Program-made: the position numbers and the translations under genes
DNA from: Lachnospiraceae bacterium NK4A144
Lineage (GTDB): Bacteria; Bacillota; Clostridia; Lachnospirales; Lachnospiraceae
Direction of reading: 5' to 3'
Assembly: GCA_000424365.1 (NCBI GenBank)
Contig: AUJT01000002.1
Coordinates: 1-64,000, forward strand
Length of the DNA stretch: 64,000 nucleotides
Part shown: positions 9,256 to 18,393 of the stretch, piece after piece
Layout: every line of letters begins with the position of its first letter
How positions within the stretch are numbered: the stretch's first letter is position 1
Notes under the pieces: model-generated
The model's database searches: none
What the model was told of the DNA's origin: nothing
What the model saw: only the letters and a program-made list of their open reading frames with translations

Positions 9256-9305
9256 CTTAATCGTTTTCGTAACTCAAATATACAACACCTTTACTTTAAC
9301 CACAA
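9256..9305 (-). promoter_or_regulatory. Promoter and operator of the lacI-binding protein-permease-GH3 unit
   Basis: On the minus strand, TTGTGG (9300-9305) and TATATT (9277-9282) are separated by 17 bases and give a start near 9270. The 20-base site CTTAATCGTTTTCGTAACTC (9256-9275) covers that start and closely resembles the perfect operator at 9417-9436. This suggests autoregulation of the repressor and control of the transport genes behind it. The -35 is a weak match (3 of 6). Confidence 0.55.
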
Positions 9306-9330
9306 GTATTTTTTTCGTTTTTTTGTGCAT

Positions 9331-9350
9331 CTTTAACGTTTTTGTTTGTT
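9331..9350. promoter_or_regulatory. Degenerate LacI-type operator
   Basis: CTTTAACGTTTTTGTTTGTT matches 15 of 20 positions of the perfect operator at 9417-9436, mainly in the left half and spacer. It may act as an auxiliary site for looping between the two divergent promoters. Confidence 0.4.
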
Positions 9351-9416
9351 TTTAACAAATTATCGGATGCCTTTTGTACACTTTATCTGATTTAAGGTGT
9401 TTTTGCGCATATTTTT

Positions 9417-9436
9417 CTTAAACGTTTTCGTTTAAG
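9417..9436. promoter_or_regulatory. LacI-type operator, perfect 8+4+8 palindrome
   Basis: CTTAAACGTTTTCGTTTAAG has perfect 8-bp arms around TTTT. The central CG pairs and A/T-rich arms are typical of LacI/GalR-family operators. Three related sites in the same intergenic region (9256, 9331 and 9581) support a real regulatory family rather than chance. Confidence 0.7.
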
Positions 9437-9535
9437 ATGGTTCCGATATATATTTTGACATATTTGTACCGTACATCTACCCATAAATTTAGCATTTATG
9501 CGGGTTACTTTATTTAGTTTTTTTCATTTTGCCTA

Positions 9536-9564
9536 TTGCATAATGTACGTTTCACATATATAAT
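9536..9564 (+). promoter_or_regulatory. Promoter of the cellobiose phosphorylase gene
   Basis: TTGCAT (9536-9541) and a consensus TATAAT (9559-9564) are separated by exactly 17 bases. The predicted start near 9571 lies just upstream of the 14-bp operator palindrome at 9581-9594, so a bound repressor would block early transcription. Confidence 0.75.
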
Positions 9565-9580
9565 GCCCCTATAAAATCAT

Positions 9581-9594
9581 CTTAAACGTTTAAG
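9581..9594. promoter_or_regulatory. LacI-type operator in the phosphorylase leader
   Basis: CTTAAACGTTTAAG is a perfect 14-bp palindrome with the same CTTAAACG half-site as the operator at 9417-9436 but without the 4-base spacer. It lies between the promoter and the AGGAGG ribosome binding site (about 9599-9604) of the GH94 gene. Confidence 0.7.
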
Positions 9595-9609
9595 TTATAG
9601 GAGGTATCT

Positions 9610-12051
9610 ATGAAATTTGGTTTCTTCGATGATAATGCGCGCGAATACGTCATTACCACACCCAAGACTCCTTTACCGTGGATCAACTATCTCGGTAATA
9701 AAGAATTCTTTTCTCTGATCTCTAACACCTGCGGCGGTTATTCATTCTATAAAGATGCCAAGCTGTTAAGACTGACCAGGTACAGATATAACAATGTGCC
9801 CTACGATAATAATGGAAAGTATTTCTACATTAAAGATAATAGTGACAACACTGTATGGAATCCCGGCTGGCAGCCTGTTAAGACAACACTCGACAGTTAT
9901 GAGTGCCGTCATGGTCTCGGCTACAGCAAATTTAAGTCATCCAAAAACGGTGTAGAGGCTGATCTCCTGACTTTCGTTCCCATGAACGATAACTGCGAAG
10001 TGTCAAAGATCACCATCACTAATAAAAAGTCTTCTCCTGCAAGCATCTCTCTTTTCTCATATGTAGAGTGGTGCCTTTGGAACGCAGATGATGATATGAA
10101 GAACTTCCAGCGTAACTTGAGCACCGGTGAAGTCGAGGTTGTACGCGGCGGTTCCGTACTCTTCCATAAAACTGAGTACAGAGAGCGTAGAAATCATTAT
10201 GCCGTATACGGTGTAAACAGCGAGGTTGACGGTTTCGATACAAGCCGTGATGCTTTCCTCGGTGCATACAACGGACCGGACAGCCCGGATGTAGTTAAAG
10301 AAGGAAAGGCTACCAACTCTGTTGCAAGCGGATGGTCTCCTATCGCATCTCATCAGATCAATATCGAACTTGCTCCTAATGAGTCAAAGACCTTTATCTT
10401 TACTCTTGGCTATATCGAGAACGACGAGAACGACAAGTGGGAAGCTCCTAATGTTATAAATAAGAAGCCTGCTTTTGAAATGCTCGAAAAGTACAGCACA
10501 GAAGCAAGCGTTGACAATGCATTTAACGAACTTGGCGCGTACTGGAACGATCTCCTCGGAATCTACCATGTTTCATCTTCTAACGATAAGGTAGACCGTA
10601 TGGTTAACATCTGGAACCAGTATCAGTGTATGGTTACCTTTAATATGTCCAGATCTGCTTCCTACTACGAGTCAGGTATCGGCAGAGGTATGGGATTCAG
10701 AGATTCCTGTCAGGATCTCCTTGGTTTCGTACATCTGATCCCGGACAGAGCACGTCAGAGGATCATCGACATTGCTTCTACTCAGTTCCAGGACGGAAGT
10801 GCTTACCATCAGTATCAGCCTCTTACAAAGAAGGGTAATTCCGATATCGGTTCCGGCTTCAACGATGATCCGCTCTGGCTCATCGCAGGTACAAGCGCAT
10901 ACGTAAGAGAGACCGGCGATCTGTCCATCCTTAAGGAAATGGTTCCTTTTGATAATGACATGAGCGTTGCAAAGACTCTTATGGAGCATCTGAAGTGTTC
11001 CTTTAACTTCACCGCTTCTCACAAGGGTCCTCACGGCCTGCCGCTTATCGGACGCGCTGACTGGAATGACTGCCTGAACCTCAACTGTTTCTCCGAGCAT
11101 CCGGGTGAATCCTTCCAGACATTTGGTCCTTCCGAGGGTCCTGTTGCAGAGTCTGTATTTATCGCAGGTATGTTTGTTAAGTACGGCGAAGAGTACGCTC
11201 AGCTCGCAGAGCTTCTTGGCGATACTGCTGAGGCTGAGAGAGCCCGCGCAGAGGTTAAAAAGGTTTACGACGCTACTCTTGAGTCAGGCTGGGACGGCGA
11301 ATGGTTCGTAAGAGCATATGACGCTTATTCAAATAAAGTTGGTTCCAAAGAATGTGAAGAAGGTCAGATCTTCATCGAGCCTCAGGGATTCTGCGTACTC
11401 GCAGGTATCGGTGTTGAGGAAGGTCTCGCAGAAAAGGCTCTTAAGAGCGTTAAAGAGAGACTCGATACCAAGTATGGTGTCATGATCCTTCAGCCTGCTT
11501 ATACCAAGTATCACCTCGAGCTTGGTGAAGTTAGCTCCTATCCGCCGGGATACAAAGAAAATGGTGGTATCTTCTGCCACAACAACCCTTGGGTTTCTAT
11601 CGCGGAAACAGTTCTCGGCCACGGCGACAGAGCTTTTGAGATCTATCAGAAGACCTGCCCGGCTTACATCGAAGAGATCAGCGATGTTCACTGCACAGAG
11701 CCTTACGTTTACTCCCAGATGGTTGCCGGCAGAGATGCAAAATTCTTTGGTCAGGGCAAGAACAGCTGGCTTACAGGTACTGCTGCATGGACATTTGTAA
11801 ATATCTCACAGTACATCCTCGGTGTTTACCCGACTCACAACGGACTGTCCATCAACCCTTGCGTACCTTCTGACTTCGGCGATTTCACTCTCACCAGAAA
11901 GTATCGTAATGCTACTTATCACATTTCCGTTAAGACTAACGGTTCCGAAAAGGGCATAAAGAAGCTCATCGTTAACGGACAGGAAGTATCCGGAAATGTT
12001 ATCCCTTACGATGAATCCGTTAAGGAATACACCGTAGAAGCTATCATGTAA
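9610..12051 (+). CDS. cbp: Cellobiose phosphorylase, GH94
   Basis: Encodes 813 residues with no signal peptide. It splits cellobiose with phosphate into glucose and glucose 1-phosphate in the cytoplasm, saving ATP. The N-terminus (Met-Lys-Phe-Gly-Phe-Phe-Asp-Asp, then Asn-Tyr-Leu-Gly-Asn and Ser-Asn-Thr-x-Gly-Gly-Tyr-Ser-Phe) and the length are those of clostridial cellobiose phosphorylases (about 811 residues). The Ala-Asp-Trp-Asn-Asp motif at 483-487 carries the family's catalytic Asp. The gene has a strong promoter, an operator in its leader, and AGGAGG 5 bases before ATG, so high sugar-induced expression is expected. Together with the importer and GH3 enzyme it completes a cellodextrin route. 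Activity on longer cellodextrins is possible but the sequence favours cellobiose. Confidence 0.93.
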   Translation: MKFGFFDDNAREYVITTPKTPLPWINYLGNKEFFSLISNTCGGYSFYKDAKLLRLTRYRYNNVPYDNNGKYFYIKDNSDNTVWNPGWQPVKTTLDSYECRHGLGYSKFKSSKNGVEADLLTFVPMNDNCEVSKITITNKKSSPASISLFSYVEWCLWNADDDMKNFQRNLSTGEVEVVRGGSVLFHKTEYRERRNHYAVYGVNSEVDGFDTSRDAFLGAYNGPDSPDVVKEGKATNSVASGWSPIASHQINIELAPNESKTFIFTLGYIENDENDKWEAPNVINKKPAFEMLEKYSTEASVDNAFNELGAYWNDLLGIYHVSSSNDKVDRMVNIWNQYQCMVTFNMSRSASYYESGIGRGMGFRDSCQDLLGFVHLIPDRARQRIIDIASTQFQDGSAYHQYQPLTKKGNSDIGSGFNDDPLWLIAGTSAYVRETGDLSILKEMVPFDNDMSVAKTLMEHLKCSFNFTASHKGPHGLPLIGRADWNDCLNLNCFSEHPGESFQTFGPSEGPVAESVFIAGMFVKYGEEYAQLAELLGDTAEAERARAEVKKVYDATLESGWDGEWFVRAYDAYSNKVGSKECEEGQIFIEPQGFCVLAGIGVEEGLAEKALKSVKERLDTKYGVMILQPAYTKYHLELGEVSSYPPGYKENGGIFCHNNPWVSIAETVLGHGDRAFEIYQKTCPAYIEEISDVHCTEPYVYSQMVAGRDAKFFGQGKNSWLTGTAAWTFVNISQYILGVYPTHNGLSINPCVPSDFGDFTLTRKYRNATYHISVKTNGSEKGIKKLIVNGQEVSGNVIPYDESVKEYTVEAIM

Positions 12052-12080
12052 TAACTCCTATATACACATACATCAAAATA

Positions 12081-12110
12081 TGCCCCCGCAAGTTTTTTCT
12101 TGTGGGGGCA
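12081..12110. terminator. Terminator after the cellobiose phosphorylase gene
   Basis: A 12-bp stem (TGCCCCCGCAAG / CTTGTGGGGGCA, one G-U pair) with a T6 loop lies 30 bases past the stop. T-rich sequence follows on both strands, so it may also serve the leftward HipA-like gene that ends at 12170. Confidence 0.8.
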
Positions 12111-12115
12111 TATTA

Positions 12116-12134
12116 CTTTTGACCCTGTCATCAT
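12116..12134. repeat. Single arm of the dispersed palindromic element family
   Basis: CTTTTGACCCTGTCATCAT is identical to the right arm of the element at 56977-57015 and differs by one base from the right tip of the elements at 32218-32407 and 34123-34195. No left arm is visible here, so it looks like a solo or decayed copy. Confidence 0.55.
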
Positions 12135-12169
12135 ATGAATGTACATTATAGAGACGGAGAGATATGTTT

Positions 12170-13405
12170 TTACTTCTTGAGAAAAGCATCCGATGGTTTC
12201 TGGTTCATAAATGGGAATACATCGGTATATTCAAACATTTCCTTACTATAACTAATTTGAAACCCATGTTGAAATTCAAGAAACAAATCCAGTTTTTTAC
12301 TATATGTGTCTTTGATCAATTTTGATCGTTCTTCACTAATACCATTTTCTGTATAGAAATCAAAAACTTCTTTCGGAGTCGGCAGTAAATCGATATCTAT
12401 AATAGACTTATCAGTTACCAGATTTAATATATCCGCATCATTACGAATAATATTATTGGTTTCTATATTTAACAAAGTTGCTCTGTTCAATGAAGTTGTA
12501 CTATCAAAGAACATTGAATTTCCACTGTCAAATATTGGTGCCATGCTTATAAAACTCAAACTATCAGCATCTCTTAAAACTCCAAAATTTGACCAATGTC
12601 TATCCGTATTTGAAATAATAAAATCCGTCATTATCTGATAATCCAAAAACCGACGAATATAGTTTTCAGATAAACCATTATTCACACATGTACTAATTAG
12701 TTTATCCAGTTCTTCTTTCGCATCAAATCGACCGTCATATTTCATTCCACCAGTTAATTCATGTGCAGTCAAAAGTTCTGTCTGTTCATCTGTAAAATAT
12801 TTACAGATACTCTTTCGACAAACACCAAAGTCATCTTTTTCTACTGCATAATCAGTATACTCTTTCCAATTCTGTTGTTTATGCACCAAGGATGCAAACA
12901 ATTCATTAACATTCTGCTGGGCATCAGGATATTTAGGATTACTGAATTTCTCCAGATACCATGCTCCGTCCTTTAATACAGCCTCTTTCTCAAGACTTCC
13001 ACCTACTGTTGAATCAGCAACCGGAGCATAATACATTTTCCCAACAGGGTCATGAAATACCTGTTTTTTATACTCATTTTTAAACAGATTGACATCTTCC
13101 CAATCAAAATCTATGGATGCAGGGCAGATCCAATACGCATCCGTTAATGACAATGCCAGATTCTTTAACAGCAGCCCTTCTCTTGTCTCACATTCCATTT
13201 CTTTCAGGAGAGTCTTCAATCTCTTTCTTCCTTCCGGTATTGCCCTGTCTCTCCACCACTCAGCAACACCTTTATCCGGATCAGTATTCATGATTGGTAC
13301 TAACCGGGAATTTGTGACCTTAAGATTCTCAATTTCTCCGTCTTCGTTGAACTGCAGTAAGGCTATATTTTCGTTTTTATGCTTAAATTTAAAATAATAA
13401 CTCAT
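12170..13405 (-). CDS. HipA-like serine/threonine kinase-fold protein
   Basis: Encodes 411 residues. The C-terminal half has the HipA kinase core: Asn266-Thr-Asp268-Arg-His-Trp-Ser-Asn273 (catalytic Asp268 and metal-binding Asn273) and Pro-Ile-Phe-Asp293-Ser-Gly. The N-terminal half lacks an obvious HipA-N1 domain and is instead unique sequence with Trp-rich patches. Its ATG overlaps the stop of the small upstream gene (ATGA), a sign of translational coupling. No HipB-like helix-turn-helix partner is seen, so a classical hipBA toxin-antitoxin role is not supported. A CtkA-type or other HipA-like kinase with unknown substrate fits better. Confidence 0.75.
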   Translation of the reverse strand: MSYYFKFKHKNENIALLQFNEDGEIENLKVTNSRLVPIMNTDPDKGVAEWWRDRAIPEGRKRLKTLLKEMECETREGLLLKNLALSLTDAYWICPASIDFDWEDVNLFKNEYKKQVFHDPVGKMYYAPVADSTVGGSLEKEAVLKDGAWYLEKFSNPKYPDAQQNVNELFASLVHKQQNWKEYTDYAVEKDDFGVCRKSICKYFTDEQTELLTAHELTGGMKYDGRFDAKEELDKLISTCVNNGLSENYIRRFLDYQIMTDFIISNTDRHWSNFGVLRDADSLSFISMAPIFDSGNSMFFDSTTSLNRATLLNIETNNIIRNDADILNLVTDKSIIDIDLLPTPKEVFDFYTENGISEERSKLIKDTYSKKLDLFLEFQHGFQISYSKEMFEYTDVFPFMNQKPSDAFLKK

Positions 13406-13656
13406 AAGTACCGCTCCACTGCTTCTTCAAAGTCAATTTCTGCAATCTTTTTTTTGATGATAGTTTCCATATCAAGCTCAACGAAACCTTTTTTCATTGC
13501 CGTTCCAGGCGGACAATAATACAAAATCTTTCGTTCGCCTTTATAATTAAAAACAAGATAGTATTCGTCGTTTTCTTTAATACAATGATAGTCTATCCCT
13601 AATACTTCAGAATGAATGTCTTCAGGGGCAACTTCTTTTTCGTATTCATTAACCAT
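13402..13656 (-). CDS. Small protein coupled to the HipA-like kinase
   Basis: Encodes 84 residues when started at the ATG at 13656, chosen because GGAGAAG lies 7 bases upstream. A longer reading from 13737 would begin inside the tRNA terminator hairpin. The product is acidic, with a central beta-rich stretch (Tyr-Tyr-Leu-Val-Phe-Asn-Tyr, Ile-Leu-Tyr-Tyr-Cys) and a Lys/Glu helix at the C-terminus. It overlaps the kinase gene by 4 bp, so the two are made together. A partner, regulator or substrate role is inferred only from that coupling; I do not recognise the family. Confidence 0.65.
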   Translation of the reverse strand: MVNEYEKEVAPEDIHSEVLGIDYHCIKENDEYYLVFNYKGERKILYYCPPGTAMKKGFVELDMETIIKKKIAEIDFEEAVERYL

Positions 13657-13710
13657 ATGACTTCTCCACTCGTTTAAGTAAAGCATCTTCTTTTTATTGA
13701 TTATATAGCA

Positions 13711-13756
13711 AAAAAGGTCGCGAAAGAAGTTCTTCACTTTCTTTCACGACCTTTTT
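13711..13756 (-). terminator. Terminator of the tRNA-Thr gene
   Basis: A long stem (AAAAAGGTCG / CGACCTTTTT plus GAAAG / CTTTC across a one-base bulge) lies 7 bases after the tRNA 3' end on the minus strand and ends in a T-run. Confidence 0.85.
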
Positions 13757-13762
13757 AAGATA

Positions 13763-13835
<73 letters not shown>

Positions 13836-13922
13836 TTAGCAACAGATGTTATTATACTCGTACAACCAAATTATTGCAACTGGTTTTTGTGATTTAACGT
13901 GTATATTTGCATGATATTTGAC

Positions 13923-13985
13923 GCCCCGCACAGTGACGGTATCATACACACTCGCCGTCGCTCCGTCGGAAGCGCTGCGCGGGGC
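13923..13985 (-). terminator. GC-rich hairpin after the LRR protein gene
   Basis: GCCCCGCACAG (13923-13933) pairs with CTGCGCGGGGC (13975-13985) with one wobble on the minus-strand RNA. A nested GACGG / CCGTC stem lies inside. It begins 11 bases after the stop of the leftward gene. There is no strong T-run. Confidence 0.55.
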
Positions 13986-13996
13986 TGTTTATCATA

Positions 13997-15727
13997 CTAC
14001 TCCACCACAGTTACTTTGCAGATATACTCCGTCTGCTCAGGTGTGCCGTAGTCCAGGTATGCTATGACTTTGGCTGTGCCGTGGTTTATTCCTGTTATCT
14101 GACCTGTGGTACTTCCTACTGCGACTACTGATGTGTCTGTGGACACCCAGACCGGTGTCTTTTTTGTTTTCTTAAGTTTCAGCTGTGCGCTTTTGCCGAC
14201 TTTGAGGTAGAGCTTTGTCTTGTTGAGTGTCGGGATTATCGCTTTGAGCTTAAAGGTTATGCGTGCTGCGTTTTTTCCTGAGCCGTAAAGCGCTGTGATC
14301 TTTGCGTTTCCTCTTCCCTTTACTGTTATCTGACCTGTTGCGGCATCGATTTCTGCTACATTTTTATTTGACGTCATCCAGGAATCAGGACGATATTTTA
14401 TGCCTGTAATATAACTCTCTGCGGAGATTACTGCACCCATGGATACGCTCTCCACCGTTTTCTCAGAGAACGCTACCTTGGCGATAGTTATCGGATACTC
14501 GACTACTGCTGTACGGCTTGAGCCGCTGCCTGTGTATGCTGTAATGACTGCATCTCCTGCCTTCTTTCCCTTGAGAACGCCCTTATTGTTTATTGAGGCA
14601 AAACCTTTCGGAGAAACAGAATACTTCGTAATCTTCTTATCTCCCGCAAGTTTCTCAATTATCGGCGCAAGATTGACCTTTTCTTTTACGACTACGACCT
14701 GATTTTCACTGGCTGTTGATACTGTAGGACGCGCCGGAAGCATTGAGTACGCATATGAAATTCCATAGATCTTGCAATACTTTTCCATGGCTGAACCCGG
14801 ATCACAGAGGATCACCAAGTCTCCGCTCTGAAATGCCACATTAAACTTTGTGCTGTCAAAGGGATCGATAACAGTATTTCCTCTGAAATCAAGTAGAGAA
14901 ATGGCATTAAATGTACATGCAAACTGCGTGATCTTCTTATTATTTGAAATATCGAGTGCAGTCAGCTTATTATTCATCACATTCAGTGCTGTGAGATCTG
15001 GACACTTTGATACATTAATGCTCGTAAGCTTATTATGTGATGCATCTATCGCTGTTAGCGCTGTATTTGATGTAAAATCTGCCGAAGTAATATTATTTCC
15101 GCTTATGGATATCTTTGTGATTCCTGTAAAGTACTGTATTCCCTCTATTGAGGAAACATTTTTATTGCTGAGATCAAGTCCCGGAACTGCATAGATCACA
15201 GCGATCGGAACTATATCCTCTCCCACCGGTGACTGACCTAAGCTCATGAGGAGCGTATCCATGCTAAAAGGAAAACTATCAGCGTCTACAGCTGCATTTC
15301 CCATAAGTCCTAATAACTGTGCCGATGCCTGATCTCCTGCCGCGGCCTTCTGCTGTATAGCAGCATACATCTGCGGAAATACAGTTGACTCCAAATAATC
15401 CCTAAATGCAGCATCCGGAATAGAGCTCTTGTATTTCAGTACAGGGAACGATGACGGACCGCCCGCTGCAGACAGATCAAGATTCACGATACCTGAGCCT
15501 GTTGCGGTAATTTCCGCGTCACTATTAAGATCCATGTCGTCAAAATCCACACCGTCAATCTCCTGCATTTCAAATGAAACGTCCTGCACTGAGTTTTCAC
15601 TCTTATTAGCTGATACAGTGGTTTCCTCTCTCTCATCCGCAGCCGCCGGTATGGCTGATGTGAAGGACAGCACTACTGCAAGCATAATCGCTGTTAATTT
15701 CTTATATCGCTTCAAATTTGTTTTCAT
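13997..15727 (-). CDS. Secreted leucine-rich-repeat and Big2-domain protein
   Basis: Encodes 576 residues. A Sec signal peptide (1-30, Ala-Ala-Ala-Asp exit) indicates export. Residues about 110-300 hold leucine-rich repeats of the Leu-x-Leu-Ser-x-Asn-x-Ile type (e.g. Lys-Ile-Ser-Ile-Ser-Gly-Asn-Asn-Ile and Ala-Ile-Asp-Ala-Ser-His-Asn-Lys-Leu). Residues about 340-576 hold three bacterial Ig-like (Big2) modules, recognisable from Gly-x-Ile-Thr-Gly/Val and Gly-x-Ala-x-Ile/Val-Thr-Ala-Tyr strands. No enzyme motif or sorting signal is seen. It is probably a surface or extracellular binding protein. AGAGGAG lies 6 bases before the ATG. It is a single-gene unit ending in a GC-rich hairpin. Confidence 0.85.
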   Translation of the reverse strand: MKTNLKRYKKLTAIMLAVVLSFTSAIPAAADEREETTVSANKSENSVQDVSFEMQEIDGVDFDDMDLNSDAEITATGSGIVNLDLSAAGGPSSFPVLKYKSSIPDAAFRDYLESTVFPQMYAAIQQKAAAGDQASAQLLGLMGNAAVDADSFPFSMDTLLMSLGQSPVGEDIVPIAVIYAVPGLDLSNKNVSSIEGIQYFTGITKISISGNNITSADFTSNTALTAIDASHNKLTSINVSKCPDLTALNVMNNKLTALDISNNKKITQFACTFNAISLLDFRGNTVIDPFDSTKFNVAFQSGDLVILCDPGSAMEKYCKIYGISYAYSMLPARPTVSTASENQVVVVKEKVNLAPIIEKLAGDKKITKYSVSPKGFASINNKGVLKGKKAGDAVITAYTGSGSSRTAVVEYPITIAKVAFSEKTVESVSMGAVISAESYITGIKYRPDSWMTSNKNVAEIDAATGQITVKGRGNAKITALYGSGKNAARITFKLKAIIPTLNKTKLYLKVGKSAQLKLKKTKKTPVWVSTDTSVVAVGSTTGQITGINHGTAKVIAYLDYGTPEQTEYICKVTVVE

Positions 15728-15921
15728 TGAATTCTCCTCTATAATACTCTCAGTGCCTTATTATCATAATGCAAAAGCCAAAATTCCTTGTGCTATGCAA
15801 ATCGACACAGTGTTGTTTATTTTTAATATTTTAGTACAGATCACAATACTAATCAACCTTTTACTACAGTCACGAATGTCGCAATCCTTAGCGATTATAG
15901 TCAAACTATAAAGCATCAGAT

Positions 15922-15950
15922 TTTACACATCCTAAAAATCGTCCTATAAT
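15922..15950 (+). promoter_or_regulatory. Promoter of the MATE exporter operon
   Basis: TTTACA (15922-15927) and consensus TATAAT (15945-15950) have a 17-base spacer. Transcription from about 15957 gives a leader of roughly 60 bases before the ATG at 16020, which also argues against the upstream TTG at 15960 as the start codon. Confidence 0.7.
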
Positions 15951-16019
15951 AAATCACTATTGGACGCACGAAATGATCCCTTATATCCCTGCGTCACTTT
16001 TAAAAGAAATCAGGTTTAT

Positions 16020-17390
16020 ATGAAAAAAGTAGACTTTTCCGACGGACATATCGTCCGCAACATCTTCAAAACTGCATTACCGATGCTTCTCGCCCAGATC
16101 ATGAACCTGCTGTACAATATTATTGATCGTATATATATCGGCAGGATCCCCCATGTAGGAACAGCTGCCCTCGGCGGCGTGGGGCTATGTTTTCCGGTAA
16201 TAATACTGATAACCGCTTTCACCGTACTCTACGGAAGCGGCGGTTCCCCACTTTTTTCCATCTCTCTTGGACAGGGAAAGAGGCAGAAAGCCTGCAGGAT
16301 ACAAAACATCGCATTTCGTCTTCTGATCATTAATGCGATAATTTTGACTTTTCTTGGTTTCACCTTTGCGCCGCCTATCTTAAGGCTTTTCGGTGCATCG
16401 GAAACAGCCCTGGAACTCGCTCTCCCGTATCTCCGTATCTATGTTACGGGAACGATTTTTTCCATGATAGCAACCGGCATGAATCCCTTTATAAACGCTC
16501 AGGGATACCCCGGGATCGGTATGTTCACGGTCACACTCGGTGCCGTGTCTAACCTTATCCTTGACCCGATCTTTATCTTCACTCTGGGATTCGGAATAAA
16601 GGGCGCTGCCATCGCAACCGTGCTTTCACAGTTCATATCCGCAGTATTTGTGCTGTATTTCCTCTTCAAAAAAGCCGATCTGCGTATCGTACCGCTTAAT
16701 AAAAAAGACAAAGAAGAATTTTTATCTACTTCCATTGCGATAATAGGTCTTGGTATTTCAGCCTTTACCATGCAGTTTACCAACAGCCTTGTAAATATCG
16801 TCTGCAATAATATGCTCTCAAAGCTCGGCGGAGATCTGTATATCTCAATCATGACGATCCTTATATCTGTCCGTCAGCTAACGGAAGTGCCAGTACTCGC
16901 TATCGCAGAGGGTTCATCCCCCATCATCAGCTTTAGTTACGGCGCAAAAAAGCCCGCGGAAGTGCGTAAAGCCATCGCGACCATGACAATTTTAGGTACA
17001 TCCTATGCCCTTGCTGCATGGCTCCTTATCATAAATTTTCCTGAATTTTTTATCCGAATCTTTAGTTCAGATAAAGAAATTCTTAAAGATGCCATACCTG
17101 CCTTGCATCTTTACTACTTTGCATTTATCTTTATGATGTTCCAGTTCAGCGGACAAACGACTTTTAAATCTCTAAATAAGAGAAAGAAAGCAATTTTCTT
17201 TTCGCTGCTCAGAAAAGTCATAATCGTCGTACCTCTGACTATCTTGCTCCCCACCCTCGGACACATGGGAACAAACGGAGTATTCGCCGCTGAACCAATT
17301 TCTAATGTGATCGGAGGAACTGCATGCTTCGCAACTATGCTGCTCACGGTTCTTCCTGAATTAAAAAGGATGGAAATATCGCATGAATAA
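16020..17390 (+). CDS. MATE-family multidrug/metabolite exporter
   Basis: Encodes 456 residues from the ATG at 16020. A longer reading from a TTG at 15960 is disfavoured because that codon lies almost at the predicted transcription start. About twelve hydrophobic helices fall into two homologous halves, with MATE landmarks such as Pro-Met-Leu-Leu-Ala-Gln-x-Met-Asn-Leu-Leu-Tyr-Asn near the N-terminus and Ala-Glu-Gly-Ser-Ser-Pro-Ile-Ile-Ser near the start of the second half. The protein exports small molecules by cation antiport in the inner membrane. It overlaps the next gene by 8 bp, so the two share a transcript. Substrate unknown. Confidence 0.9.
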   Translation: MKKVDFSDGHIVRNIFKTALPMLLAQIMNLLYNIIDRIYIGRIPHVGTAALGGVGLCFPVIILITAFTVLYGSGGSPLFSISLGQGKRQKACRIQNIAFRLLIINAIILTFLGFTFAPPILRLFGASETALELALPYLRIYVTGTIFSMIATGMNPFINAQGYPGIGMFTVTLGAVSNLILDPIFIFTLGFGIKGAAIATVLSQFISAVFVLYFLFKKADLRIVPLNKKDKEEFLSTSIAIIGLGISAFTMQFTNSLVNIVCNNMLSKLGGDLYISIMTILISVRQLTEVPVLAIAEGSSPIISFSYGAKKPAEVRKAIATMTILGTSYALAAWLLIINFPEFFIRIFSSDKEILKDAIPALHLYYFAFIFMMFQFSGQTTFKSLNKRKKAIFFSLLRKVIIVVPLTILLPTLGHMGTNGVFAAEPISNVIGGTACFATMLLTVLPELKRMEISHE

Positions 17391-18294
17391 TGTAAAAAAA
17401 CGTGTCACCGCAGCACTCCTTTCCGGAGTACTTGCAGTCAGTCTCACTGCCTGCGGTTCAGTAACAAATATAAATAAAACAGCAGAAACAGCTGGAACTA
17501 CTGCTTCCTCAGCGACTTCAGCTGAGATCAACGATACTATCCTAACCATCAACTGCTTTGATGTAGGAAAAGGCGACGCATTTCTCCTCACCACAAAAAA
17601 TTCCGCAGTAATGATAGATACCGGATATAAAGAAAACGGTGAAGACCTTGCAAAAGCTGTAAAGGCAAGCGGTCACGACCGCCTTGATATGCTGATAATC
17701 TCCCACTTTGATAAAGATCACGTGGGCGGCGCCTCGAAGGTAGTTAAAAACATCCCAATAGACCGCATCCTTACTACAAGGGTCACAAACGACAATAAGC
17801 GCACGACTAAATTTTTAGAAGCATTAGAGAAACAAAACAAGACACAAGAAGTCGTAAGCACAGATACCGAAATAATCCTGGACAATGTAACATACTCAAT
17901 ATCAGCTCCGGAAAAACCATCCTACGGAGAAAGCGAGGACAATAATTCATCTCTCCTTGTAAAGGCTACGCTCGGTGATACCTCCATGCTTTTCACCGGA
18001 GATGCGGAAGATCCGCGTCTTTCAGAAATAATTGAAAAGACGGATCTGACATCCACAGTGCTTAAACTCCCACACCACGGAAGTTACTTTCTCCTACTGC
18101 CGGATCTTATCGAAAAGGTAAATCCTCGTTATGCTGTTATCACTTCTTCCTACGATAAACCGGAGGATGATGCAACAAACACCCTACTGAAATCAAAGGG
18201 CATCACACCCTATTACACAAAAGAAGGTGACATCACCATCACTTTAACAGGTGAAGAGATCGGTGTTTCTCAAACACACGAGAAGGCTGCCTGA
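17383..18294 (+). CDS. Metallo-beta-lactamase-fold lipoprotein, ComEC-C-like
   Basis: Encodes 303 residues. The lipobox Leu-Thr-Ala-Cys (21-24) anchors it outside the membrane. The MBL fold follows: Asp-Val-Gly-Lys-Gly-Asp-Ala (60-66), His108-Phe-Asp-Lys-Asp112-His113-Val-Gly-Gly (metal motif), Thr-Gly-Asp-Ala at about 205, and Leu-Pro-His-His-Gly-Ser at about 230. These are features of the soluble hydrolase domain found at the C-terminus of ComEC and in free-standing secreted relatives. The likely role is extracellular phosphodiester or phosphate-ester hydrolysis, but the substrate is not known. It overlaps the MATE gene by 8 bp and is followed by a terminator. Confidence 0.85.
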   Translation: MNNVKKRVTAALLSGVLAVSLTACGSVTNINKTAETAGTTASSATSAEINDTILTINCFDVGKGDAFLLTTKNSAVMIDTGYKENGEDLAKAVKASGHDRLDMLIISHFDKDHVGGASKVVKNIPIDRILTTRVTNDNKRTTKFLEALEKQNKTQEVVSTDTEIILDNVTYSISAPEKPSYGESEDNNSSLLVKATLGDTSMLFTGDAEDPRLSEIIEKTDLTSTVLKLPHHGSYFLLLPDLIEKVNPRYAVITSSYDKPEDDATNTLLKSKGITPYYTKEGDITITLTGEEIGVSQTHEKAA

Positions 18295-18320
18295 TGCTCT
18301 CCGGCAGCGCTATACACGAA

Positions 18321-18360
18321 AGGGCAGGAACCCCAACATAGGATTCCTGCCCTTTTCTTA
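18321..18360 (+). terminator. Terminator after the MATE-MBL operon
   Basis: AGGGCAGGAA (18321-18330) pairs with TTCCTGCCCT (18344-18353), followed by TTTCTT. It lies 26 bases past the stop. Confidence 0.85.
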
Positions 18361-18393
18361 TGTATTCAATGTTTCTGTTTTATAACCGTCCAC

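Noticed and set aside
10019-11800. Several 60-140-residue frames opposite or inside the cellobiose phosphorylase gene
   Set aside because: They overlap a complete, well-conserved GH94 gene and show no ribosome binding sites or protein family features.
12170-13656. Classical hipBA toxin-antitoxin module
   Set aside because: The partner has no helix-turn-helix and the kinase lacks a recognisable HipA N-terminal domain.
13657-13737. 27-residue extension of the small protein beside the HipA-like kinase
   Set aside because: It begins inside the terminator of the tRNA gene; GGAGAAG fits the ATG at 13656.
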